A stretch of 7,590 nt of DNA from Betaproteobacteria bacterium (lineage in GTDB: Bacteria > Pseudomonadota > Gammaproteobacteria > Burkholderiales > Casimicrobiaceae). Both the position numbers and the translations under genes were made by a program. The notes under the pieces are model-generated. The model worked only from the letters and a program-made list of their open reading frames with translations. It was not told the origin of the DNA and did no database searches. Each line of letters begins with the position of its first letter. Position 1 is the stretch's first letter. The stretch is from NCBI GenBank assembly GCA_003153335.1, contig PLYG01000122.1:2851-10440 (forward strand), given 5' to 3'. Shown here piece after piece: positions 1 through 7,119 of this stretch.

Positions 1-237
1 GGCGGCCTGGCGCTGATCGGCGCGGTGGTCGCCGAGTTCACCGCGGGCACGGCGGGCAAAGGTTCGGGGCTCGCTTACCGGATACTGGAATCGGGCTACC
101 GACTGAACATCCCGCTGATGTTCGCTGCGCTGGTGCTGATCACGCTCACCGGCGTGCTGATCTTCATTCTGTTCACCGCGCTCTCGCACCTGCTGCTGCA
201 CAAGTGGCACGAGAGCGCGCTCAAACGCGAAAGCTAA
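1..237 (+). CDS. ABC transporter permease, NitT/TauT type (3' end only)
   Basis: Only the last 78 residues are present; the gene begins before the window and ends at TAA 235-237. The visible part has a loop with AEFTAGTAGKGSGLAYRILE, then GYRLNIPLMFAALVLI and one long hydrophobic stretch (about residues 38-67), ending in a short charged tail (KWHESALKRES). This layout is typical of the last two membrane segments of inner-membrane permeases in the nitrate/taurine/thiamine-precursor ABC family, where the AYRI…IP..FAA signature is common. The conserved EAA loop that contacts the ATPase would lie further upstream and is not visible. Only 8 bases separate its stop from the next gene, a cytosine-deaminase-like amidohydrolase, so the two are very likely one transcript. 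By inference from this neighbour, the transporter may import a pyrimidine or similar nitrogenous ring compound. The substrate cannot be read from this fragment. Confidence 0.85.
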   Translation, partial: GGLALIGAVVAEFTAGTAGKGSGLAYRILESGYRLNIPLMFAALVLITLTGVLIFILFTALSHLLLHKWHESALKRES

Positions 238-245
238 AGCCGCCC

Positions 246-1577
246 ATGGTCTGGCCAGTGCCACTTCCCGTCGCCTCGCACCTCGTGCTGGAGAATGCCG
301 CGGTGCCGGTTTGCCTGCTCGCGAGTGACATCGCAGGCGCCGCGCCCGATGGGGAGGGACTGGCGCGCGTGGACATCGCGCTGCAGGACGGTCGCATCGC
401 GCGCATCACTGCGCATGGCGCCCAGCCCGCTCCCCCTGCCGCTGAAAAAACCAGCCTCGCCGGCATTCAGGTATGGCCATGCTTTGTCGACATGCACACG
501 CATCTGGACAAGGCGCATACCTGGCCGCGCGCCGAGAATCCGGATGGCACGTTCGCGAGCGCGCTGGCCACAGCGGGGGCGGACCGAACGGCGCGCTGGA
601 ATGCCGAGGATGTCGCGGCGCGGATGTCGTTCGGGCTGCGCACCGCGTACGCGCACGGGACGGCAGCAATACGCACGCACCTCGATTCGATCTCGCCGCA
701 GCACCGGATCAGCTGGCCGCTGTTCGCGACCATGCGCGAGCAATGGCGCGGCCGTATCGATCTGCAGGGGGTGTCCATCCTGCTGCTCGAACACCTGCAA
801 GGCAGCGCCGGCGATGAACTGGCGGACTGTGTCGCCGCCCACGGCGGAATCCTGGGCGGCGTCGTGCTGCCCTCGGCAACACTAGCCCAGCAGCTCGACC
901 GCGTGTTTGATCTGGCGGCAGCGCGCGGACTCGATCTCGATTTTCATGCCGACGAAACGGGCGACGCGAGTGCCGCGGCGCTGCGCGCCATCGCGCAGGC
1001 CAAGCTGCGTCACCGCTTTGACGGCAAGGTTGTGGTCGGGCATTGCTGCTCGCTGGCGGTGCAGCCGGCCATTGAGGTCGAACGAACGCTGGACCTGGTC
1101 GCCGCCGCGCAGCTGGCTATTGTCAGCCTGCCGATGTGCAACCTGTACCTGCAGGATCGCACGCCCGGGCGCACGCCACGCTGGCGCGGCGTCACGCTGC
1201 TGCACGAAATGCGCGCGCGCGGGATTGGTGTCGCCGTCGCCAGCGACAACTGCCGCGACCCGTTCTATGGCTATGGCGATCACGATATGCTGGAGGTGTT
1301 CAGAGAGGCGGCGCGCATCGCGCACCTCGACCGGCCCGTCGGATCCTGGCCGACGGCAGTCACGCGAACGCCAGCCGCGATCATGGGTCCTGGTTCACGC
1401 GGACAGCTAGGCGTCGGCGCTCCCGCCGATCTGGTGCTGTTCAACGCGCGCAGCTACTCCGAGCTGCTGTCGCGGCCGCAATGCGACCGGCTGGTCCTGC
1501 GTGCGGGCAAGGCGATCGATACCACGCTGCCGGACTACCGGGAACTCGATCACCTGATGGCGCGCGCGGGATCATGA
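246..1577 (+). CDS. codA: Cytosine-deaminase-like metal-dependent amidohydrolase
   Basis: A 443-residue cytoplasmic hydrolase of the amidohydrolase superfamily. Residue order matches the cytosine deaminase branch: FVDMHTHLDKAHTW with metal-ligand candidates H84 and H86; FHADE with H234 and E237; GHCCSL with H266; and SDNCRDPFYGYG with the catalytic-type D334. The C-terminus (GQLGVGAPADLVLFNA, about residues 387-401) is the usual closing beta-sandwich segment, and the length is close to that of E. coli CodA. Cytosine deaminases convert cytosine to uracil plus ammonia, but relatives act on isoguanine, creatinine or triazine rings, so the substrate is inferred. ATG 246 is preferred over the in-frame GTG at 204, because 204 lies inside the permease gene and residues before 246 are not family-like. 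The ribosome binding site is weak, suggesting coupling to the permease. The TGA overlaps a further ATG (ATGA, 1574-1577). The symbol is a family-level assignment. Confidence 0.85.
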   Translation: MVWPVPLPVASHLVLENAAVPVCLLASDIAGAAPDGEGLARVDIALQDGRIARITAHGAQPAPPAAEKTSLAGIQVWPCFVDMHTHLDKAHTWPRAENPDGTFASALATAGADRTARWNAEDVAARMSFGLRTAYAHGTAAIRTHLDSISPQHRISWPLFATMREQWRGRIDLQGVSILLLEHLQGSAGDELADCVAAHGGILGGVVLPSATLAQQLDRVFDLAAARGLDLDFHADETGDASAAALRAIAQAKLRHRFDGKVVVGHCCSLAVQPAIEVERTLDLVAAAQLAIVSLPMCNLYLQDRTPGRTPRWRGVTLLHEMRARGIGVAVASDNCRDPFYGYGDHDMLEVFREAARIAHLDRPVGSWPTAVTRTPAAIMGPGSRGQLGVGAPADLVLFNARSYSELLSRPQCDRLVLRAGKAIDTTLPDYRELDHLMARAGS

Positions 1578-1660
1578 GCTACGACATCGCCGGCCTCGCG
1601 GCTGAACTGGGCGCGACTCTGACCATCGCGACCATCGCCGATCCCGGGGTCAGGTGTTGA
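1574..1660 (+). pseudogene. Possible 5' stump of a lost downstream gene (28 codons)
   Basis: A short frame starts on the ATGA that overlaps the deaminase stop and encodes MSYDIAGLAAELGATLTIAT followed by eight residues ending in GVRC, with TGA at 1658-1660. The four-base overlap is the usual geometry of coupled genes in an operon, and the first 20 residues look like an ordinary amphipathic protein start. The frame then stops within 11 bases of overlap with the end of the convergent apbC gene. I read it as a possible remnant of a third gene whose body was lost when this segment was joined to apbC. It could equally be meaningless spacer, since the Shine-Dalgarno is poor and 28 residues are too few to assign a family. 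I do not recognise it. Confidence 0.3.
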
Positions 1661-1664
1661 CAAT
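1645..1664. repeat. REP-like half-site at the convergent gene junction
   Basis: The stretch cggggtcaggtgttgacaat resembles one arm of palindromic GGGGTCAGG-type elements that I recall as frequent beside REP-associated (Y1 / RAYT) transposases in proteobacteria. The second, inverted arm is missing: the adjoining bases are apbC coding sequence. No second copy occurs in the window. The apbC part also encodes a normal-looking family C-terminus (FPTISIVNT), so chance resemblance is quite possible. Confidence 0.2.
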
Positions 1665-2738
1665 GCTGATGGTGGGGAACTTCGCAGTATGGTCCTCCGC
1701 CTGCTGGGCGACGAACACCGCGGTCTTGCGCGCGATGGCGCAATAGATTTCGGCGATCTTGCCGTCCGGATCGGCAACGACCGTCGGCCGGCCCGAATCC
1801 GCCTGCTCGCGGATCTTGATGTCCAGCGGCAGCGAGCCGAGGAACGGCACGTTGTAGTCGCGGCACATGGCTTCGCCGCCGCCTTGCCCAAAAATATGTT
1901 CGACATGGCCGCAGTTGGAGCAAATGTGCACGGCCATGTTCTCGACGATCCCGACAATGGGCACGCCGACCTTTTCGAACATCTTGAGGCCTTTGCGGGC
2001 GTCCAGCAGCGCGATGTCCTGCGGCGTGGTCACGATCACCGCGCCGGTGACCGGTACCTTCTGTGCCAGAGTCAACTGGATGTCGCCGGTGCCGGGCGGC
2101 AGATCGATGATCAGGTAATCGAGTTCGCGCCAGTTGGTGTCGCGGAGCAGTTGCTCCAGCGCCTGCGTGACCATCGGCCCCCGCCAGACCATCGGCGTCT
2201 CCGCGTCGATCAGAAATCCGATCGACATCGCCTGCACACCATATGCCTCCAACGGTTCCAGTGTCTTGCCGTCCTTGGATTCCGGCCGGCCGGAGACGCC
2301 CAGCATCGTCGGCTGCGACGGGCCGTAGATGTCCGCATCGAGCACGCCGACCTGCGCGCCCTCGGCGGCCAGCGCCAGTGCGAGATTCACGGCGGTCGTC
2401 GACTTGCCGACGCCGCCCTTGCCGCTGGCGACCGCGATGATGTTCTTGACCGCAGGCATCAGCTTGACGCCACGCTGCACGGCGTGAGCGATGATCTTTT
2501 GCGAAATGTTGACCGTCACGCGCCCAACGCCGGGCAGCGCGCGCAAATGGTCAGCGATCTGCTTGCGTATGATTTCGTACTGAGTCTTCGCCGGATAACC
2601 CAGCACGACGTCGAGCGCGACGTCATTGCCGGTGATCTGGATTTTCCTGATGGACTTGGCCGAAACAAAGTCGCGGCCGGTGTTGGGGTCGATCAGCGAC
2701 TTCAACTGTGTTTGCACATCGGCTTCGGTGAAAGCCAT
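1650..2738 (-). CDS. apbC: Iron-sulfur cluster carrier protein ApbC/Mrp (P-loop ATPase)
   Basis: A 362-residue cytoplasmic protein of the Mrp/NBP35 family, which binds and transfers Fe-S clusters in an ATP-dependent way. Domains in order: an N-terminal MIP18/DUF59-like domain (about 1-90), then a deviant Walker A GKGGVGKST at 106-114, DADIYGPSQPT at 134-144, the switch region DLPPGTGDIQLT at 212-223, and VENMAVHICSNCG at 265-277. In the last of these, C273 and C276 form the CxxC motif that bridges a 4Fe-4S cluster between the two subunits of the dimer. The end, KFPTISIVNT, is like other betaproteobacterial ApbC tails, so the protein appears complete. The start at ATG 2736-2738 is supported by an AGGAG eight bases upstream. 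It is divergent from metG, an arrangement common in betaproteobacteria, and convergent with the deaminase operon. Its last 11 bases overlap the 28-codon stump. Confidence 0.95.
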   Translation of the reverse strand: MAFTEADVQTQLKSLIDPNTGRDFVSAKSIRKIQITGNDVALDVVLGYPAKTQYEIIRKQIADHLRALPGVGRVTVNISQKIIAHAVQRGVKLMPAVKNIIAVASGKGGVGKSTTAVNLALALAAEGAQVGVLDADIYGPSQPTMLGVSGRPESKDGKTLEPLEAYGVQAMSIGFLIDAETPMVWRGPMVTQALEQLLRDTNWRELDYLIIDLPPGTGDIQLTLAQKVPVTGAVIVTTPQDIALLDARKGLKMFEKVGVPIVGIVENMAVHICSNCGHVEHIFGQGGGEAMCRDYNVPFLGSLPLDIKIREQADSGRPTVVADPDGKIAEIYCAIARKTAVFVAQQAEDHTAKFPTISIVNT

Positions 2739-2746
2739 ACCTGAAT

Positions 2747-2751
2747 CTCCT
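2747..2751 (-). promoter_or_regulatory. Ribosome binding site of apbC
   Basis: Read on the minus strand this is AGGAG, eight bases before ATG 2738-2736. It is a near-consensus Shine-Dalgarno and fixes the apbC start. It is clearly stronger than the sites in front of the other genes in the window. Confidence 0.75.
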
Positions 2752-2778
2752 AAGAACTACGCACTATCAGAGCGACAA

Positions 2779-2794
2779 CAGCAAGGTGTTGCTG
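2779..2794. repeat. Short perfect inverted repeat (6-bp arms, 4-base loop)
   Basis: CAGCAA, loop GGTG, TTGCTG: six perfectly paired bases. It falls between the proposed -35 and -10 of metG, so it could be an operator-like site on DNA; alternatively, it would form a small hairpin in the apbC 5' leader if apbC transcription starts near 2800. No T-tract follows on either strand, so it is not a terminator. Confidence 0.35.
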
Positions 2795-2795
2795 C

Positions 2796-2812
2796 TAAAA
2801 TGTTCAATTTTA
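2796..2812. repeat. AT-rich inverted repeat with back-to-back TAAAAT hexamers
   Basis: TAAAAT, GTTCA, ATTTTA: a perfect 6-bp inverted repeat with a five-base centre. It presents a -10-like hexamer on each strand, pointing outward to metG and apbC. It may be a shared melting region for divergent promoters or a binding site for a dimeric regulator; no known operator is recognised. Confidence 0.35.
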
Positions 2813-2846
2813 CGCTCTTTTGATTTCCTCTTCGAGTCCAAGACCC

Positions 2847-5048
2847 ATGTCCCGCACGCGCACGCTGTTCGTCACCACCGCCCTCCCGTACGCCAATGGC
2901 CCGTTCCACATCGGGCACATCATGGAATACATCCAGGCCGACATCTGGGTGCGGTTCCAGCGCATGCGCGGAAACACCGTGCATTTTGTGTGCGCGGACG
3001 ATGCGCACGGGGCGGCGATCATGATCGCGGCGGAAGCGGCGAAGAAGTCGCCGCAGGACTTCGTCGCGGAAATCGCCGCCGGCCGGGCCCCCTATTTTCG
3101 CGGCTTCCACATCGCATTCGATAACTGGCATTCCACCGACTCGCCGGAAAATGTCGCGCTATCGCAGGACATCTACATGAAGCTCAAGGCTGCCGGCTTC
3201 ATCGCGACCAAAACCATCGAGCAGTTCTACGACCCGGTCAAGGGCATGTTCCTGCCTGACCGCTATATCAAGGGCGCGTGTCCGAAGTGTGGCGCCAAGG
3301 ATCAGTATGGCGACTCCTGCGAAGCGTGCGGCGCAGTCTACGCGCCAACCGATTTGAAAAACCCGTATTCGACGCTCACCGGAGCGACCCCGGTGCTGCG
3401 CACCTCCGAGCATTTCTTTTTCCGCCTCTCCGACGCACGGTGCATCAAGTTCCTGCAGGAATGGACCCGGGGCAGGAACGGCCAGGGCCAACCGCGGCTG
3501 CAGCCCGAAGTCCTGAACAAGGCCAGGGAATGGCTGGCCGAAGACGAGGGTGCCGGCGGCAAGGGTCTTGCCGACTGGGACATTTCGCGCGATGCGCCCT
3601 ACCTTGGGATTCCGATTCCGGGCACCACCGACAAGTATTTTTACGTCTGGCTGGATGCGCCGGTCGGTTATCTGGCGAGCCTGAAGAACTATTTCGATTC
3701 GGGCAAGGCGAAGACGGCCAGTGGCGCACCGCAGACCTTTGCCGAGTTCCTCGCCGACCCCAACACCGAGCAGATCCACTTCATCGGCAAGGACATCATT
3801 TATTTTCACACGCTGTTCTGGCCGGCGATGCTGCACTTTGCCGGCTACAAGGTACCTGACAACATCAACGTGCACGGCTTTATCAATGTGTCCGGCGAAA
3901 AGATGTCCAAGTCGCGCGGCACCGGCATCTCGCCGCTGAAGTATCTCGAACTGGGCATGAACCCGGAATGGCTGCGCTATTACATCGCGGCCAAGCTGAA
4001 CGCCAATGTCGAAGACATCGATCTCAATCCGGACGACTTTATCGCGCGGGTGAACAGCGATCTGATCGGCAAGTATGTGAATATTGCGAGCCGGTGCGCC
4101 AGTTTCATCACCAAACGCTACGATGGGAAACTGGGCGACCACGACCCGGCCGCGGCCAAGCTGGAGCACGACTCGGCATTCGCGCACGACGAAATCGGAC
4201 GACTCTACGAGGAACGCGAGTTCGGAAAGGCGATTCGGAGGATCATGGAACTGGCCGATGCGGCCAACCAATATGTGGATGCGTGCAAACCCTGGGAACT
4301 GGCCAAGGATCCGGCCGGCGAAACGCGGCTGCACTGTGTCTGCACCAGCGCGCTCACGTTGTTTCGCGATCTGACGATTTATCTCGCGCCCATCCTGCCG
4401 CATGTCGCGGAACGGGTCGAGAACTTTCTGAATGTTTCGCTCGCTCACTGGAATGACGTGAGCATCAATCTGGCGGCGGGTCACCAGATTGCAAATTACC
4501 AGCACCTGATGACCCGGATCGAGACCAGGCAGGTCGATGCATTGTTGGGGATCGAGTCCGAACCTTCGGCTGGCCCCAAGGCTGCGGTTGCCACCCCTTC
4601 GCCCGCGTCCGCAGCAAAGGCCGCGGCGATTCCCGCGCCGAATGCGTCGTCGCCATCGCCTGCGGCGCAAGTCAAATCGGATGCAAGCGTGACCGATCGC
4701 TACATTTCCATCGATGACTTCGCCAGAATCGACCTGCGGGTCGCCAAGATTGTCAATGCGGAGCAGGTCGACGGCGCGGCGAAACTGGTCAAGCTGACGC
4801 TGGACGTGGGCGAAATCGAAAACGGACAGCCGCGGCTGCGCACGGTATTCGCCGGCATCAAGGCGCATTACAAGCCGGAGGATCTGATCGGGCGGATGAC
4901 GCCGATGGTCGCCAACCTGGCGCCGCGCAAAACGAAGTTCGGTTTGTCCGAAGGCATGGTGCTGGCCGCGTCGTTCCCCGACGATCAGGGCGGCGTGTTC
5001 CTGCTGCAACCGGACTCCGGGGCACAACCCGGGATGAAGGTCAAATAG
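2847..5048 (+). CDS. metG: Methionyl-tRNA synthetase, type 1, with C-terminal tRNA-binding domain
   Basis: A 733-residue cytoplasmic enzyme that charges tRNA-Met with methionine using ATP. The class I Rossmann fold opens with PYANGPFHIGH (HIGH at 21-24); the connective zinc knuckle has C145, C148, C158 and C161 (CPKCG…CEACG); the KMSKS loop is at 352-356 (GEKMSKSRGTG); and the anticodon-binding helical domain spans about 395-560. An Ala/Pro/Ser-rich linker (about 571-617) leads to a Trbp111/EMAP-like OB-fold domain (about 618-733, IDDFARIDLRVAKIV…GMVLAA), which dimerises and binds tRNA in this family. Two-cysteine-pair zinc sites and the appended domain are typical of the long bacterial type. 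ATG 2847 is chosen because family similarity starts there; an in-frame TTG nine codons earlier adds nothing conserved. It is divergent from apbC, with hyfB 85 bases downstream on the same strand. No terminator is evident between metG and hyfB, so some readthrough is possible. Confidence 0.97.
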   Translation: MSRTRTLFVTTALPYANGPFHIGHIMEYIQADIWVRFQRMRGNTVHFVCADDAHGAAIMIAAEAAKKSPQDFVAEIAAGRAPYFRGFHIAFDNWHSTDSPENVALSQDIYMKLKAAGFIATKTIEQFYDPVKGMFLPDRYIKGACPKCGAKDQYGDSCEACGAVYAPTDLKNPYSTLTGATPVLRTSEHFFFRLSDARCIKFLQEWTRGRNGQGQPRLQPEVLNKAREWLAEDEGAGGKGLADWDISRDAPYLGIPIPGTTDKYFYVWLDAPVGYLASLKNYFDSGKAKTASGAPQTFAEFLADPNTEQIHFIGKDIIYFHTLFWPAMLHFAGYKVPDNINVHGFINVSGEKMSKSRGTGISPLKYLELGMNPEWLRYYIAAKLNANVEDIDLNPDDFIARVNSDLIGKYVNIASRCASFITKRYDGKLGDHDPAAAKLEHDSAFAHDEIGRLYEEREFGKAIRRIMELADAANQYVDACKPWELAKDPAGETRLHCVCTSALTLFRDLTIYLAPILPHVAERVENFLNVSLAHWNDVSINLAAGHQIANYQHLMTRIETRQVDALLGIESEPSAGPKAAVATPSPASAAKAAAIPAPNASSPSPAAQVKSDASVTDRYISIDDFARIDLRVAKIVNAEQVDGAAKLVKLTLDVGEIENGQPRLRTVFAGIKAHYKPEDLIGRMTPMVANLAPRKTKFGLSEGMVLAASFPDDQGGVFLLQPDSGAQPGMKVK

Positions 5049-5133
5049 GGATGCTCGCGGTTCAGTTGTATCCCGTCATGGCAAGTCGTTCCATCCGATG
5101 AACGTTGTACATGACTTCCGCGGTCGGTAGCCT

Positions 5134-7119
5134 GTGGACAGCCTGAACTTCGTTGCGGCCAGCCTCCTGCCGATCCACGTCGCGATCGGCGTGATCGTTG
5201 TCTGGCTGGCGCTGGGTGCGTTGGGTCTGGTGTCGCCGCGCAACCTCGACTTCGTCGGGCATACCCTGTTTCCGATCAGTTCGGCCGCCTCGCTGATACT
5301 CACCGGCGCCGGGCTGGCTGGACTGGGTGCCGAGCCGCAGGCGGTCGTGCTCGTGCTTGGTCTTCCCGATCTGCCGTTCCACATGCGGCTGGACGCGCTG
5401 TCGGCGTTCTTCCTGGTGCTGCTGGGCGGCGCGTCGGCGGGGATTTCCATTTATTCCGCCGGGTATTTCCGGAAGGGCGAAGGCACGCCGCCGGGCCTGC
5501 ATTGCGTGCTGTATCAGTCTTTCCTCGCCGCGATGGCGGCGGTGATTCTCGCCGATGACGCCTACCTGTTCATGGTGGCCTGGGAAACGATGGCGCTGTC
5601 GTCGTATTTCCTGGTGACCAGCAATCACCGGCTCCCGACGAACCGCAGCGCCGGCTTTCTTTACCTGCTGCTCGCGCACATTGGCGCGATCGGCATCCTG
5701 CTGTGCTTTGGCGTGATGCAGGGCGGCCATGGCGACTACACGTTCGCGACGATGCGCGCGAGCCAGCTCACCGACTTCTGGGCCAGTGCCGCGTTCCTGC
5801 TCGCGCTGTTCGGTTTCGGCGCCAAGGCCGGTATTCTGCCGCTGCATGCGTGGCTGCCCGAGGCGCATCCCGCGGCGCCGACGCCCGTGTCGGCGCTGAT
5901 GAGCGGCGTGATGCTCAAGACGGCCATCTACGGATTGCTGCGCGTGGCGTTCGACCTGCTGCAGATTCAGTTGCCGTGGTGGGGCGTGCTGGCGCTGGTG
6001 CTGGGTCTGTCGACCGCGCTTTTCGGGGCAATGTTCGCCGCGGTGCAGACCGACATGAAGCGGCTGCTCGCCTATTCATCGATCGAGAACATCGGCATCA
6101 TCCTGGCGGGCATCGGCCTGACGCTGATCTTCCACACGTACAAGGCAGGTCCGCTGGCCGCGCTGGCGCTGGCGGCGACGCTCTACCACTGCATCAACCA
6201 TGCGTTCTTCAAAAGCCTGCTGTTCCTGGTGACCGGCACGGTGCTCCATTCGACCAATGAACGCAGCCTGGGCAAACTGGGCGGGCTGATTCGCCACATG
6301 CCGTGGGTGGCCTGGCTGGGGCTGATCGGCACCATTGCGATCGCGGGATTGCCGCCGCTCAATGGGTTTGTCTCGGAGTGGCTGCTGCTGCAGGCGTTCC
6401 TCGCTACCCCGGGGCTGCCGAGCTCGTACCTGAGCATGCTGGTGCCGGTGGGCGCGGCCGCGTTTGTGCTCGCCGCGGCGCTTGCAGGTTACGTGATGGT
6501 CAAGTTCTACGGTGTGATCTTTCTGGGTCAGCCGCGCGAAGAAAAGCTGGCGCACGCGCACGATGCCGGGTGGCTGGAGCGTATCGGCCTGGGCTGGCTG
6601 GCGCTGGGCTGTGTGGTGCTGGGCGTCCTGCCGGTCGTCGTGCTCGGGCAACTGGATCACGTGACGGCGGTCCTGACCGGCAATATGCTGGGCCAGACGC
6701 CGGCAGGATCGGGCTGGCTGTTCGTCAACGCGATGTCGGCCGAGCGCGCAAGTTACAGCCCCGTCCTGTTCCTGCTCGGCGTCCTGATCGCCCTGCTGGC
6801 GACGTTTGCGCTGGTGCGCAAGTTCTATCATGGACGCATCCGGCGCGGCCCCGCGTGGGATTGCGGCTTCCCGCTGCAGACGGCGCGGATGCAGGACACG
6901 GCCGAAGGCTTCGGCCAGCCGATCAAGCAGATTTTCGAGCCCGTATTCCGCATCGACCGCCACGTGCCGAGCCCGTTCGACGAGCAGCCACGGTACCTGG
7001 GCAAGGCCGAAGACAAGCTCTTGTATGCGCTGTACCTGCCCGTCGCCAGGCTGGTCGAATGGCTTTCCACCGCGATCAGCGTCCTGCAGAGCGGGCGCAT
7101 TCACATCTATCTTCTCTAG
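5134..7119 (+). CDS. hyfB: Hydrogenase-4 component B-like proton-pumping membrane subunit, C-terminus cut by amber stop
   Basis: This 661-residue, strongly hydrophobic inner-membrane protein belongs to the HyfB/HycC branch of the NuoL/M/N and Mrp antiporter superfamily. These subunits move protons in group 4 hydrogenases and related complexes. Visible marks: AWETMALSSYFLV with E151 on the TM5-equivalent helix; GFGAKAGILPLHAWLPEAHPAAP with K231; DMKRLLAYSSIENIG (K309); NHAFFKSLLFL (K360); LPPLNGFVSEWLL (E415); and the HyfB-type tail WDCGFPLQTARMQ (about 575-587). The start is GTG 5134: an in-frame TAG sits two codons upstream (5128-5130), the next Met is residue 84, and MDSL recalls the E. coli HyfB start. 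The stop at 7117-7119 looks premature, because the frame continues with a hydrophobic tail to TGA 7159-7161 (listed separately). Complex I NuoL/M is less likely given this tail and the following hyfC. No ferredoxin-like hyfA lies upstream. Confidence 0.9.
   Translation: MDSLNFVAASLLPIHVAIGVIVVWLALGALGLVSPRNLDFVGHTLFPISSAASLILTGAGLAGLGAEPQAVVLVLGLPDLPFHMRLDALSAFFLVLLGGASAGISIYSAGYFRKGEGTPPGLHCVLYQSFLAAMAAVILADDAYLFMVAWETMALSSYFLVTSNHRLPTNRSAGFLYLLLAHIGAIGILLCFGVMQGGHGDYTFATMRASQLTDFWASAAFLLALFGFGAKAGILPLHAWLPEAHPAAPTPVSALMSGVMLKTAIYGLLRVAFDLLQIQLPWWGVLALVLGLSTALFGAMFAAVQTDMKRLLAYSSIENIGIILAGIGLTLIFHTYKAGPLAALALAATLYHCINHAFFKSLLFLVTGTVLHSTNERSLGKLGGLIRHMPWVAWLGLIGTIAIAGLPPLNGFVSEWLLLQAFLATPGLPSSYLSMLVPVGAAAFVLAAALAGYVMVKFYGVIFLGQPREEKLAHAHDAGWLERIGLGWLALGCVVLGVLPVVVLGQLDHVTAVLTGNMLGQTPAGSGWLFVNAMSAERASYSPVLFLLGVLIALLATFALVRKFYHGRIRRGPAWDCGFPLQTARMQDTAEGFGQPIKQIFEPVFRIDRHVPSPFDEQPRYLGKAEDKLLYALYLPVARLVEWLSTAISVLQSGRIHIYLL

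Larger units (their letters stand above)
2739..2846. promoter_or_regulatory. Divergent apbC/metG promoter region
   Basis: These 108 bases must hold the promoters of both genes and contain the most AT-rich stretch of the window. For metG, a plausible sigma-70-type site is GCGACA (2772-2777), an 18-base spacer and TAAAAT (2796-2801), matching 4/6 and 5/6 of consensus; this would give a leader of roughly 40 bases. On the minus strand a TAAAAT also occurs (2812-2807), but its upstream hexamer is poor (TCGAAG at 17 bases). Both assignments come from eye matching only. The metG leader has no good Shine-Dalgarno. Confidence 0.4.

Noticed and set aside
204..245. GTG 204 as the deaminase start
   Set aside because: It would overlap the permease by 34 bases and add 14 basic residues not expected in the family; ATG 246, eight bases after the permease stop, fits better.
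1689..2744. 351-codon open frame on the plus strand opposite apbC
   Set aside because: Composition is dominated by Arg, Asp, His and Leu without family motifs, and it mirrors the well-supported apbC frame; judged an antisense artefact.
4557..4697. Ala/Pro/Ser-rich stretch in MetG as an insertion or repeat element
   Set aside because: It stays in frame and lies exactly between the anticodon-binding and tRNA-binding domains, where long MetG proteins have a variable flexible linker.
3159..5027. 622-codon open frame on the minus strand opposite metG
   Set aside because: It is rich in Arg, His, Gln and Asp with no recognisable motif, and lies wholly antisense to a clear metG. This is the usual third-position-GC shadow in high-GC DNA.
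5049..5133. Possible terminator or promoter between metG and hyfB
   Set aside because: No stem followed by a T-tract and no convincing -35/-10 pair could be found by eye.
5111..5146. ATG at 5111 as a leader peptide or alternative hyfB start
   Set aside because: It is in a different frame from hyfB and closes after 11 codons (MTSAVGSLWTA). It has no Shine-Dalgarno or regulatory feature that would make it a leader.
5062..5868. 268-codon minus-strand frame reaching into the metG-hyfB gap
   Set aside because: Almost all of it is antisense to hyfB and its composition is unlike a real protein; the 85-base gap alone gives no support for it.
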